Shown: positions 18,170-26,042, counted from the first letter of the stretch. The stretch: DNA of 64,000 nt from Novosphingobium sp. CECT 9465 (GCF_920987055.1 NZ_CAKLBX010000001.1:3396501-3460500); one strand, 5' to 3'. Numbers and translations: made by a program. The notes: generated from the sequence alone by a model not told the origin.

Positions 18170-19699
18170 TCAACCTTGGTCCAAGGCCATGGCGACATCA
18201 CGATAGCGGGAGGTGACGGTGTTTCGGAGCTCGTCCCGATAGATGTAGGGATTTCGCTCCGGATTCCGCCACCGGAACTGCATCTTCTGGCTTGTGACCA
18301 GTCGTCGCAGCGCCTTGCCGACGGCATTGCCCTGATTGCTTCGACCGTAGACCAGCCACGTCTTCGATTGGCCGGTTTCCGGCATGCGGTACCATTTACG
18401 CATCAAAGGCTTGATACGGGACCGGTACTTCTGCGCCAACCAGTGCGCCATTTTCCAGAACACGACGGTGTCGATGCGCCGGAATGTGCGCGCCGTGAAG
18501 TCGGTGAACCTGTAGAACGCAGCCCATCCCGCCAGCTGGCGGTTCAGACCGTCGATCATGTCCACCGCGGCAACCTCATGATTGCCGGAGAGAGCCTCGA
18601 CCAATCGGCGAGCGAAGGTCTTGGCCTTCTCCTTGGGTATCGTTGAGACCACGGACATGCGTCCGCTCGATCCCCGCCTGCGGATAATCCGGTGCCCGAG
18701 GAACACGAACCCGTCGTCGACGTGGGTGATATGGCTCTTGTCCATATTCAACGTCAGCTTCAGGTCGTCTTCCAGAAAGGCCCGGCATTCCTCGCGGATG
18801 GCCTCGGCATGTGCCTTGGTGCCCTTGACGATGACAACGAAGTCATCGGCGTAACGGCAGTAGGCGACAGCAGGTTTCCATTGCCGGTTCTCGCGAACCG
18901 TGATGGGGCGCCCCTGCTGGATGCCGAAGTTCCATGCCCAGCGATCCTTTCGCGCCTTGTCGCTCAGGTATTTCGCCTCCAGCCACGCATCAAACTCATG
19001 GAGCATGATGTTGGACAGGAGCGGCGACAGCACGCCGCCTTGCGGTACACCTTCGCTTGAGGCGACGAACAGGCCACGGTCGACGTGGCCCGCCTTCAGG
19101 AATCGCCAGAGCAGATCAACAAACCGATCATCCCGGATTCGCCGCCGAACGCAGCGAAGCAGAAGCCGGTGGTGGACCGTATCGAAGTAGCTCGCCAGAT
19201 CACCTTCGATGATCCAGCGGCCCCGCGCTCCGGCACCACTATCCTGCAACTGTATCTTCACGGTCCGGACAGCGTGATGCACGCTGCGTTCCGGCCTGAA
19301 GCCGTAGGAGAGGCGATGGAAGTCGCTTTCCCAGATCGGCTCCATGGCCATCAGCATCGCGCGCTGGACGATGCGGTCTTTCAGGGTCGGGATACCAAGT
19401 GGTCGTTTCTTGCCATTGGCTTTCGGGATATAGATTCGCCTGACCGGCTGCGGGTGATAACTCCCCGTCAGCAAGTCCGTTCGCAGACTGGCCAGCTGTT
19501 CTGCCAGTACGGCCTGCATCCGTCGCTTGTCCATTCCGTCGATGCCCGGCGTATTGGCGCCACTCGACGCCAGCACGATCCGAGCCGCCTCGGCAAGCCA
19601 CGCCCGATCGGCAATGAGCCGGAGAAGGCGATCGAACTTGCGGTTCTGGTCGCTCTCGGCCCACGTCGCGAGCTTGTGCTGCATTTCGCTGATTATCAA
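18170..19699 (-). CDS. ltrA: Group II intron-encoded reverse transcriptase/maturase
   Basis: A 509-residue intron-encoded protein. The reverse transcriptase blocks are in order: GIDGMDKRRM, RRIYIPKANGKKRPLGIPTL (RT2), YGFRPERSVHHAV, GDLASYFDTVHH (RT3), PQGGVLSPLLSNIMLHEFD (RT4) and the catalytic YCRYADDFVV (RT5). A GHRI stretch (RT7) and a maturase (X) domain near 390-440 follow. No HNH endonuclease domain is visible at the C-terminus. It would assist splicing and retrohoming. The ORF ends close to domain V. Confidence 0.93.
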   Translation of the reverse strand: MIISEMQHKLATWAESDQNRKFDRLLRLIADRAWLAEAARIVLASSGANTPGIDGMDKRRMQAVLAEQLASLRTDLLTGSYHPQPVRRIYIPKANGKKRPLGIPTLKDRIVQRAMLMAMEPIWESDFHRLSYGFRPERSVHHAVRTVKIQLQDSGAGARGRWIIEGDLASYFDTVHHRLLLRCVRRRIRDDRFVDLLWRFLKAGHVDRGLFVASSEGVPQGGVLSPLLSNIMLHEFDAWLEAKYLSDKARKDRWAWNFGIQQGRPITVRENRQWKPAVAYCRYADDFVVIVKGTKAHAEAIREECRAFLEDDLKLTLNMDKSHITHVDDGFVFLGHRIIRRRGSSGRMSVVSTIPKEKAKTFARRLVEALSGNHEVAAVDMIDGLNRQLAGWAAFYRFTDFTARTFRRIDTVVFWKMAHWLAQKYRSRIKPLMRKWYRMPETGQSKTWLVYGRSNQGNAVGKALRRLVTSQKMQFRWRNPERNPYIYRDELRNTVTSRYRDVAMALDQG

Positions 19700-20335
19700 A
19701 GGTCTTCACCTCGTTTGGTCAGGTAGTTTGCACTTCAAGCTGATTGAACTGTCCCCCTTCGCCATGTGACAGGCTTTCCCTGTCGCGGACTACTACGGGG
19801 ACTCCGCCAGCACGGTGGACATCGGGGCCAACTCCCTTGGCATTCCATCATGCCTTCCCTCGTTCATATGCTGGACTTTCGCGCGCTGGGGAGGCTGCCG
19901 GTCGCAGTCCTTGTCCTTGCGTCCCGCAAGTCGATGCCGATGCCATGGCCTGGCTGCATTCTCTCCATGGCTCCATGCGGACGGGCTACATTTCCGGCCA
20001 CATTCGGATGTCGCCGACATACGTCTCCGGCGCCATCATCAGCATTCCGCCTGTTAAGCCGTGTAGGCGAAGGCGACATTTCAGCCCTCGGATGCGGATT
20101 AACCGGTTCGTGTTCCTCAACCTTCCAGCGCTACAGCCTCGGGGACCATCTCGGCGTAACGGCTTCGCCTCAATCCCCTTTACCTGCGGGCTACGTCACC
20201 CTGCCAGTTGACGGCAGGTCACCGCCGCTTGGGCTCATGCCCCCTCACAGCAGAGGGCAAGGCATTCGTTCAGTTCCTCCTTTCTCCTTTGCATTCCAGT
20301 CATATGCACCCCGGACCATCCGGGACGAGGCGCAC

Positions 20336-20774
20336 AGTAGGTAAAATCAGTCTGCCACATCTCGTTTACCCGCGTGGTCTTGGTGTGGAACTGATCGGCG
20401 GCCTTGATCACGACATAGGCCGGGCTGGTGATCAGATCGTGGGCCTTCAACAGACGGTAAACCGTGGCTTCCGACACGAAGTAGCGCCTCTCATCGGTAA
20501 AACGCACCGCCAGTTCCCGGGGGCTTAGCTCGGACTGCCCCAGCGCCAGCTCGATGATCTGATCATGGATGTCAGGCGGGATCCGGTTCCACACCCGGCT
20601 CGGTGTCGATGGCCGATCCTCCAGCGCCTCCGGGCCGCCTTCGAGGAACCGGTCGTACCAGCGGTAGAAGGTCCGACGGGCAATGCCGAGCTCGTCCAAC
20701 GTGTGCTTGGCTGGTAGGTGCGATTGCTCGACGATCCGGATGATCTCGAGCTTCTCCGATGCTGGATACCTCAT
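20336..20774 (-). CDS. IS3-family transposase OrfB, 5' exon
   Basis: The N-terminal part of OrfB: a helix-turn-helix (ARRTFYRWYDRFLEGGPEAL) and the start of the catalytic domain (MWQTDFTY, first catalytic aspartate). The ATG at 20774 overlaps the orfA stop as ATGA. A run of seven A on the coding strand (20819-20813) lies 12 codons upstream, where a -1 shift would fuse OrfA to OrfB, the usual IS3 expression mode. The exon ends at the T before the intron's GTGCG. Confidence 0.87.
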
Positions 20775-21157
20775 TCGTCGTCGCCCCCATCCGCGATCAT
20801 ACTTTTTTTGAGCAGACGGTTTTCGAGCGTCAGGTCGGCAACGCATTCCTTCAGGGCACGGGCTTCGCGGCGCAGGTCCTGCACCTCGCCGGTGGTTGCG
20901 GCACGGGCAGTGTCGCCAGCCAGGCGACGCTTGCCCGCTTCCATGAACTCCTTCGACCAGGTGTAATACAGGCTTTGGGCGATGCCTTCCTTGCGGCACA
21001 GCTCGGCAATGCTGTCCTCGCCGCGCAGGCCATCCAGCACGATCCTGATCTTGTCTTCGGCCGAGAAGTGCCGACGGGTCTGCCGCCGGATGTCCTTCAC
21101 CACCCGCTCGGCAGGGGCCTTCATCGGCGATTTTTTTAAGGAGTGTTGGGGCTTCAT
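20771..21157 (-). CDS. IS3-family transposase OrfA
   Basis: A 128-residue protein with an N-terminal helix-turn-helix (EDKIRIVLDGLRGEDSIAELCRKEGI) and a C-terminal leucine-zipper-like coiled coil (DLRREARALKECVADLTLENRLLKKS), the standard OrfA layout. ATG 21157 lies at the edge of a 21-bp inverted repeat arm; ATG 21124 is an alternative start just inside. It ends in the -1 frameshift/overlap zone with orfB. Confidence 0.88.
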   Translation of the reverse strand: MKPQHSLKKSPMKAPAERVVKDIRRQTRRHFSAEDKIRIVLDGLRGEDSIAELCRKEGIAQSLYYTWSKEFMEAGKRRLAGDTARAATTGEVQDLRREARALKECVADLTLENRLLKKSMIADGGDDE

Positions 21158-21201
21158 CTTCGTTCCTTCGTCACTACGACGAAGCCCCAACACTCCTTAA
21201 A
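21135..21201. repeat. 21-bp perfect inverted repeat flanking the orfA start
   Basis: The arm 21135-21155 (core AAGGAGTGTTGGGGCTTC) is the exact reverse complement of 21181-21201, with a 25-bp spacer. In the transposase mRNA it would form a strong hairpin that places the orfA start codon at the base of the loop. Such a structure could block translation when transcription enters from outside the IS. That role is inference. Confidence 0.85.
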
Positions 21202-21209
21202 TCACAACC

Positions 21210-21848
21210 TCAAATCTGTGCCATTGGTGCTGACGGGGAACACAGGGCGTTGTATTCCGCCGTCTCAACCATCACTGTACGATTGTCATCGAGCAGATGC
21301 GTTGCAATTTCGCCAAACAGGCCAAGAAGCTGATCGCCGGTTTTGTTGACCCGCAACGCTTCCATCTGAGATTTGAAGCCCTCGCGGATTTTCACCGCCG
21401 CAACGTTGCCCGTAATCGCTTCCAATTTGAGCAAGTCCGTCAGGTGGCTGTGCGTCTTGGCCACTTTGAGTGAAACATTTTGGAAGACGGCAGGAATCTC
21501 ATCGACGAACAAGTCCCAGTGGACGCGGTATGCATTGGGCAGCCGCTTCAACGCCTCGTGCGTGATGAGCAGGATTTGCCCGCCGTGCGGGTCTGCATGC
21601 TTCATATACTCCATGATCTCTGGCGTTACGGCTTTGCCATCACCTGCATTGTAGATGGATTGAGCAGGCACATCAGGGAATTGGGTTTGTATTTCCGCGA
21701 GAGTTTGAAGAATAAGCGCTTTGGTAGGTTGGGCAATCAGTACCTTGGCCTTTTGCGTCTTCACTAGAGTGGCCGCATGGCCGACAAGCTGGTGAATTTT
21801 GCCAGAACCCGCACCAGCACTAACATAATATACTGTTGCGGCCGTCAT
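21210..21848 (-). pseudogene. DEAD/DEAH-like helicase, N-terminal part truncated by the IS element
   Basis: The frame encodes 212 residues, of which the last 11 come from IS sequence. The visible family signs are Walker A SAGAGSGK (residues 10-17), AQPTKALILQT (motif Ia-like), motif II as FVDEIPAVF near 114-122, and a TGNVAA stretch further on. Motifs III-VI and the second RecA domain are missing because the IS border is at 21243. Intact relatives would be phage- or plasmid-type helicases. ATG 21848 follows an AT-rich upstream region. Confidence 0.7.
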
Positions 21849-22596
21849 TGAGTTTTTACCATACTTAAGATTGAACGGAATGTTGCGGCGGCATTATTGC
21901 GGTATTGGGGATTTGTTACGATAAGTATCTAAGATATAGTGTTTAGTAACAAAAGAAGCTGAGGAATTTATTAAAAACGAGGCAGGTGAAGTTCAAAATG
22001 CCCGCGGCAGCGAGGCGTTTTGTGCTTTTCTGTCGCGTTTTTATGGGGTTGCGAACTGACTGGCGCAGCAAGGCAGTTGAGCAAAGCCATTGGTAATTCA
22101 CGAAATATGGCTTGAAATTATATGGCATCAACGCGCATTTGGCGGCAAATTACCCCAATTTGCAGCACCTTCACATGTCTTCCGCTGCGCTGCGCTTGCA
22201 GAAGACAGCTTCCCGCGCGCAAGGCATGATGTTTGGCAAGCCCAACATCACGCACAGGCGCTTGCGGTCAGCAATTCCAAGGCTTCAATGGGAACTGATT
22301 GGGCTGCGCGACAGCGCTTTACCGTTGAGTGCCGCCGTAACAGCGAAACCTCTCCTTAACGTTGGCCGCATAATCTGTTCGTCCGCGCCGATCACTATAG
22401 TGGTGGCCGTCGCGGTCGCTCTTTGAAAGCTCAGGAACTCCAACGCGAGAGCAAGCAGCGCGTTCGAAAATGCGTCGTCCACCCACAGGCATCAAGCCTT
22501 GGTGGGGGACGCAGGAAGAACAGGCGTTGCCACACCGCAGGGTCAAACCTGCATCGCCAGTGGCAGCGCTGTAACGCTCAAACAGAGGAGAAACCT
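21849..22596. other. 748-bp region without a supported gene
   Basis: Lies between the divergent helicase remnant and the next plus-strand gene. The left part (21850-22090) is AT-rich compared with the rest of the window. A perfect palindrome CACTATAGTG occurs near 22393-22402. A hairpin with arms around GTCCACC and GGTGGGGGAC at about 22475-22512 precedes the downstream gene. A 104-codon open frame at 22112-22426 has no ribosome site or recognisable features. The region may hold promoters or an origin for the element, but I cannot show it. Confidence 0.5.
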
Positions 22597-23364
22597 ATGA
22601 GCATTGAAAACGTGAAGAATACCTTGTTAAATCTCGTCTCTCAATTCACCACGCGAGTGGATGTTGATGAGCAGACGATAAGAAGCCTTGAAACCGAAAG
22701 GAATCGGGTGACTTGGGCACAAATTCAGGAGGCGTATGGCATTGCCCAGCGCATGTTGGATACAAGCAACCTGACTGCCTACGACGCGATCCTCACGGAT
22801 TGCAAAATCCCCAAGGCGACTGAAAAAAGCAATCGTTGGTTGCCCGTCGTGAAGCTGCTGTATGGCCGTTGGAACTCCGCAAGGAGCGAATTCGTTCTAA
22901 ACCGCAGTGCTGAAAAGTATGCCTGTGCATTCAGGTATTTCGAGACCAACGGTATCCCCACGAGCAGCGTTGCCGAGCACATTGAAGGGTTTAACCACCC
23001 TGTGCATGGCGGGCATCTGAAAGGGATTGAAGAATTGGACCGGAAAACAAACGGCAGGGCCAAGGACGATGTGAAGCTTGACCGTCTCAAGCGGGCAGGT
23101 CTTAGCCGCGTTAACCCTGACGTTGTCCGCATCAAGCGGCCTGACTGCGTGCCTGCTGGCAAGCAGAACGGTTTCCTTTGGTTTGAAACGGAAGGCGACG
23201 AGATTGTCGTGCTGGGTTACGATGACATCAAGCCCCAGCAACTCGATCAACTCGCGCTCCGCAAGGGGCGTAAAATCGAGGCTGCCAAGCGCAAGAAAGC
23301 GGACGACGAAGTCGATGCTATCGCAAGCGGGGGCAGCGCTAATGAGGTATCTCAGGACGCTTAA
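22597..23364 (+). CDS. Hypothetical element protein
   Basis: A 255-residue soluble protein. The ATG at 22597 is preceded by AGAGGAG at suitable spacing, and the longer open frame upstream (from 22423) has no ribosome site. The first 60 residues are helical and charged. The middle holds KYACAFRYFETNGIP and KGIEELDRKTNGRAKDD, and the C-terminus is lysine-rich (KGRKIEAAKRKKADDEVD). I do not recognise a domain. It is followed by a good terminator, so it is transcribed as a single gene. Low GC for this genome marks it as element cargo. Confidence 0.7.
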   Translation: MSIENVKNTLLNLVSQFTTRVDVDEQTIRSLETERNRVTWAQIQEAYGIAQRMLDTSNLTAYDAILTDCKIPKATEKSNRWLPVVKLLYGRWNSARSEFVLNRSAEKYACAFRYFETNGIPTSSVAEHIEGFNHPVHGGHLKGIEELDRKTNGRAKDDVKLDRLKRAGLSRVNPDVVRIKRPDCVPAGKQNGFLWFETEGDEIVVLGYDDIKPQQLDQLALRKGRKIEAAKRKKADDEVDAIASGGSANEVSQDA

Positions 23365-23370
23365 GAGCGC

Positions 23371-23409
23371 AAAGGGGGTGGGGACAGCAATGTCACCATC
23401 CCCTTTTTT
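23371..23409 (+). terminator. Rho-independent terminator
   Basis: GGGGTGGGGACA, a GCAA-type loop and TGTCACCATCCCC form a hairpin with small internal mismatches. It is followed by CCTTTTTT, directly after the stop of the gene at 22597-23364. Confidence 0.8.
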
Positions 23410-23562
23410 CGTGGCCTCACTCTTAGTGAAATTTGCCTTCACCGAACTTGTTGGTCAGGCATTATCTACATAGTAAATCAGGATAAATTGTGTGGCCGCG
23501 CATCGTTGTGGCTTCCCACTGTTCTGGTCGACATTGTTGAAAAATGCCGTAGACATTAACAA

Positions 23563-23579
23563 TGGAGGTCTGACCTCCA
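23563..23579. repeat. Perfect 8-bp inverted repeat with 1-bp spacer
   Basis: TGGAGGTC-T-GACCTCCA, 20 bp beyond the stop of the small gene at 23600. The form is that of a dimeric operator or a methylation/restriction site. There is no U-tract, so a terminator is unlikely. Confidence 0.5.
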
Positions 23580-23599
23580 GACGGAAAGCAGATCGAAGA

Positions 23600-23818
23600 T
23601 CAGTTAGATCGTTGTTGCAACGTCCCTGAATAGGAAATACGCCTTGCGCGCTCCGCTTCCTTCCGCTGCTTCTGTTGATCCTTGACTGATTGCAACGCCT
23701 GCTTGGCAGTATCGACCTGACGTTTTTTGGCAGCCACCATGGATTGCTCTGGCGTCATGGGTTTCTTGGGCTTGCGCGGTTTTCGCGGCTTGTCGGTGGC
23801 GAATTCATAAAATCTCAT
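23600..23818 (-). CDS. Small basic hypothetical protein
   Basis: A 72-residue protein, strongly basic, with a KPRKPRKPKKP stretch at residues 10-20 and a helical, coiled-coil-like middle (AAKKRQVDTAKQALQSVKDQQ). Short lysine/proline-rich proteins beginning MRFYEF occur among phage hypothetical proteins in my memory, but no function is known to me. It is divergent from the ArfB-like gene with 83 bp between the starts. It could bind nucleic acid by charge. Reality as a gene is moderately supported. Confidence 0.5.
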   Translation of the reverse strand: MRFYEFATDKPRKPRKPKKPMTPEQSMVAAKKRQVDTAKQALQSVKDQQKQRKEAERARRISYSGTLQQRSN

Positions 23819-23869
23819 ATTGTATTTATGCCATCGCTTCGGCCGGTTCGAACGTAGCTCTGAAAGTTG

Positions 23870-23888
23870 GCAGGACTTCTAATCCTGC
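23870..23888 (+). other. tRNA anticodon-arm-like hairpin upstream of the element arfB
   Basis: GCAGGA-CTTCTAA-TCCTGC is a 6-bp stem with a 7-base loop whose C-T-TCT-A-A pattern matches a canonical tRNA anticodon loop (TCT, arginine). Just before it, GTAGCTC and AGTTGG resemble tRNA positions 7-13 and the D-loop. The D-stem partner and the T-arm that should follow are absent. It may be a decayed phage tRNA or a chance or regulatory hairpin in the 5' region of the gene starting 13 bp later. Confidence 0.35.
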
Positions 23889-23901
23889 GTATCGTAGCCT
23901 C

Positions 23902-24324
23902 ATGGCCCGTATACCGATCACACGCTCGATAAGCATTGATGAAGCAGAGCTTCAGGAAAGTTCGACGCGTTCGTCTGGGCCAGGTGGGCAGCACGTCAAC
24001 ACTACGGATAGCGCCGTCATTCTTCGCTTTGATGTGGCAAAATCGCCATCGTTGCCTGATGCTGTTAAGCTGCGGTTGAGCAAACTTGCAGGATCGCGGA
24101 TGACTTCAGATGGCGTCTTGATCCTACGCAGTGAAGGGTCACGCAGCCAGCTAACAAATCGTCAAGACGTCCGCGAGCGGCTTGTTGCGATGATCGTCGA
24201 AGCGACGTTCGTTCCTCGCGCTCGCAAAGCAACAAAGCCCACCAAAGGATCGCAAAAGCGAAGGGTTGAGGGAAAACTGCGGCGCTCAGATGTTAAATCA
24301 GGGCGCGGTAAATGGCGCGAATAA
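23902..24324 (+). CDS. ArfB-like peptidyl-tRNA hydrolase carried by the element
   Basis: A full-length 140-residue ArfB/YaeJ homologue. It has the catalytic GPGGQHVN near residues 26-33, the fold core VILRFDVAKSPSLP and MTSDGVLILRSEGSRSQLTNRQD, and a long basic tail (KATKPTKGSQKRRVEGKLRRS) that in the family enters the mRNA channel. It differs widely from the host copy it accompanies (GPGGQNVNKVATAV), so it is not a recent duplicate. No clear ribosome site precedes the ATG. The stop lies about 25 bp before the attR arm. It probably replaces the rescue activity lost by insertion into arfB. Confidence 0.88.
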   Translation: MARIPITRSISIDEAELQESSTRSSGPGGQHVNTTDSAVILRFDVAKSPSLPDAVKLRLSKLAGSRMTSDGVLILRSEGSRSQLTNRQDVRERLVAMIVEATFVPRARKATKPTKGSQKRRVEGKLRRSDVKSGRGKWRE

Positions 24325-24350
24325 ACGCTTATATTTCAATGGTATAAAAA

Positions 24351-24394
24351 TAGTGCTACTATTACAGACATGGCAACCGCCGTCCAGATCAGGC
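24351..24394. other. attR junction
   Basis: Element sequence GTGCTACTATTACAGACA joins host arfB sequence AACCGCCGTCCAG at the TGGC core (24371-24374). Joining the two element arms gives an imperfect palindrome of about 42 bp centred on TGGC, with identical outer GTGCTAC/GTAGCAC and inner ACATGGC/GCCATGT stretches, the form expected for attP. Confidence 0.85.
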
Positions 24395-24690
24395 TCGATG
24401 TGTTCGCGCTGCGTCTGACGCCGCCGGTGTTTGAACGGCTTAAGGAACTGGCGGGCAGCAAGTTTACCGCCAGGGGCGAAATCGTGATGACTGCACGCAG
24501 CTACCGCACGCAGGAGCAGAACCGTGAAGACGCGCGCAAACGCCTGTCCGAATTGCTGCGCGATGCGATGAACCTGCCCGCCAAACGCGCCAAAACGCGC
24601 CTCAACCGCGTGGGCAAGATGCAACGGCTTGAAGGCAAGAAGATACGCAGCACGATCAAGGCCGGACGCGGCAAGGTGCGGCTGGATTAG
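24370..24690 (+). pseudogene. arfB: arfB C-terminal half, split by the integrative element
   Basis: 106 codons that continue host ArfB from the broken N-terminal half: TAVQIRLDVFALRLTPP, FTARGEIVMTARSYRTQEQNR and the basic tail AKRAKTRLNRVGKMQRLEGKK. An ATG is created at the junction by the element's ACA next to TGGC. The frame is open, but it lacks GGQ and has no ribosome site. It therefore cannot hydrolyse peptidyl-tRNA. Confidence 0.93.
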
Positions 24691-24758
24691 GGAAGGCTAA
24701 CTACCCGCTCCATTACCGATTCCACCTTGTTGTTCCCCTTCGTGGCCATTCCCCATAA

Positions 24759-26042
24759 TCAATCCCCGCCGACGCGCTCGATCTCCGCACCCAGCAATTG
24801 CAGCTTTTCTTCCAGTCGCTCGTAACCGCGATCAAGGTGATACAGGCGGTGGACCTGCGTCTCACCCTCGGCGGCAAGGCCTGCAATCACCAGGCTCATC
24901 GAAGCGCGCAAGTCGGTGGCCATCACTTCGGCCCCGGTCAGCCCGTCAACGCCATGAACCACGGCGGTACGGCCCTTGGTCTCGATTCGCGCGCCCATGC
25001 GATTGAGTTCGGGCACATGCATGTAGCGGTTTTCGAAGATCGTCTCGGTCAGTACCGATGATCCCTTGGCCAGACACAGCATCGCCATCAATTGCGCCTG
25101 CATGTCGGTGGCAAAGCCGGGGTAAGGCGCGGTCGAAAGCGTAATCGGCTTGATCGGTCCATCGGCGGCAACATGGATCCCACCCTTGCGCGGCTCCACG
25201 TGGACACCGGCATCGCGCAATGCTTGTACCGTCGCTTCCATGTCTTCGATCCTGGCGCCCTGCAACATCACATCGCCGCCGGTAATCGCGGCAGCGCAGG
25301 CATATGAGCCTGCCTCGATCCGATCGGGCATGACCATATAGGTCGCGCCATGCAGGCGATCGACACCGTGAATGGTCAGGTCCGATGTGCCGATGCCCTC
25401 GATCTGTGCGCCCATCGCCACCAGCATGTTGCACAAGTCAACGATTTCCGGCTCGCGCGCGGCGTTGTGCAGCGTCGACTTGCCCTTGCACAGAACGGCG
25501 GTCATCAGCGCGTTCTCCGTCGCGCCGACAGACACCACCGGGAACGAATACCGCCCGCCCGGAAGCCCCCCGTCGGGCGCAATCGCGCGGACATAGCCTG
25601 CCGCCAGTTCTATCGTCGCGCCCAGCGCTTCCAACGCTTTCAGATGAAGGTCGATCGGGCGATTGCCGATGGCGCAGCCGCCGGGCAAGGACACCGTCGC
25701 CTCGCCCGCGCGCGCCAGCATCGGGCCGAGCACGAGGATCGATGCGCGCATCTTGCGGACAAGGTCATAGGGTGCCACGGTCGACGTCAGACGCGTCGCC
25801 TGCAGCGTCATCACCCTGCCGAAATCTTCAGGCCGGGCGCCCGCGATCGAAGTGGAAATGCCGAACTGGTTGAGCAGGTGCTGGAAACCGTCGATGTCGG
25901 CCAGGCGCGGCAGGTTGCGCAAGGTCAGCGGTTCATCCGTCAACAGTGCGCAAGGCAGGAGAGTAAGTGCGGAATTCTTTGCGCCGGATACTGGCACAGT
26001 GCCCGAAAGGCGCTTTCCGCCGCGGATTATGATCTTGTCCAT
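24759..26042 (-). CDS. murA: UDP-N-acetylglucosamine 1-carboxyvinyltransferase
   Basis: A 427-residue enzyme that transfers enolpyruvate from PEP to UDP-GlcNAc, the first committed step of peptidoglycan synthesis. The start [14 protein letters not shown] and KNSALTLLP are family hallmarks. The active-site cysteine is present in [15 protein letters not shown] (Cys123), so fosfomycin should be able to alkylate it. Further motifs are [17 protein letters not shown] and the C-terminal [13 protein letters not shown]. The gene is divergent from galU with a 150-bp interval and converges on the arfB remnant. Confidence 0.95.
   Translation of the reverse strand: MDKIIIRGGKRLSGTVPVSGAKNSALTLLPCALLTDEPLTLRNLPRLADIDGFQHLLNQFGISTSIAGARPEDFGRVMTLQATRLTSTVAPYDLVRKMRASILVLGPMLARAGEATVSLPGGCAIGNRPIDLHLKALEALGATIELAAGYVRAIAPDGGLPGGRYSFPVVSVGATENALMTAVLCKGKSTLHNAAREPEIVDLCNMLVAMGAQIEGIGTSDLTIHGVDRLHGATYMVMPDRIEAGSYACAAAITGGDVMLQGARIEDMEATVQALRDAGVHVEPRKGGIHVAADGPIKPITLSTAPYPGFATDMQAQLMAMLCLAKGSSVLTETIFENRYMHVPELNRMGARIETKGRTAVVHGVDGLTGAEVMATDLRASMSLVIAGLAAEGETQVHRLYHLDRGYERLEEKLQLLGAEIERVGGD

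Larger units (their letters stand above)
18096..20335 (-). mobile_element. Group II intron inserted in the transposase gene
   Basis: A 2,240-bp intron on the minus strand. The 5' end is GTGCGCC (matching GUGYG) at 20335, and the 3' end is AC at 18096, after a domain VI hairpin with an unpaired A. Domain V is clearly visible near 18160-18128 (GAGCCGTATGCG...CGTACGGTTC). The reverse transcriptase ORF lies in domain IV, and 636 bp of ribozyme (domains I-III) precede it. A possible EBS1 (AGTAG, 19794-19790) could pair with CTACT at the 5' exon end. Excision restores the orfB frame. Confidence 0.9.
17480..21242 (-). mobile_element. IS3-family insertion sequence carrying a group II intron
   Basis: An insertion sequence with two ORFs (orfA, orfB) on the minus strand. 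The ends align as imperfect inverted repeats: TGTCCGTCGTCAG starting at 17480 and, on the other strand, TGTTCCCCGTCAG starting at 21242. Similarity continues inward through GGCACA to GGAGTG. Subtracting the 2,240-bp intron leaves about 1.5 kb, a normal size for IS3-group elements. The flanking triplets are CAC and CAG, so a clean target duplication is not seen. Both neighbouring genes are truncated at the IS borders. Confidence 0.82.
13977..24374. mobile_element. 10.4-kb integrative element inserted in arfB
   Basis: The boundaries are defined by the two halves of arfB, which share a TGGC core at 13977-13980 and 24371-24374. Inside are a large serine recombinase at the left end, a small hypothetical gene, a GIY-YIG nuclease gene, a DUF6641-like remnant and a helicase remnant. 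These are followed by two unknown genes and a full-length ArfB homologue at the right end. A later IS3-family insertion with a group II intron fills 17480-21242. The element's own genes are visibly lower in GC than the flanking genome. No capsid, tail, relaxase or conjugation genes are seen, so it may be a degenerate prophage, a satellite or another integrative element. Confidence 0.9.

Noticed and set aside
22393..22402. CACTATAGTG resembling the core of a phage T7-type promoter
   Set aside because: Only the palindromic CACTATAG part matches; the upstream promoter bases do not, and no phage RNA polymerase gene is present.
22112..22426. A 104-codon plus-strand frame in the element gap
   Set aside because: It has no ribosome site, no recognisable features and an atypical composition; it is probably chance.
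23840..23900. Permuted tRNA gene
   Set aside because: A T-loop-like GGTTCGAAC lies before the anticodon arm, but its stem has only two pairs, and no acceptor halves pair. I keep only a tRNA-like hairpin.
13977..24374. A conjugative element or complete prophage
   Set aside because: No relaxase, type IV secretion, capsid, terminase or tail genes can be seen, so only a general integrative element is claimed.
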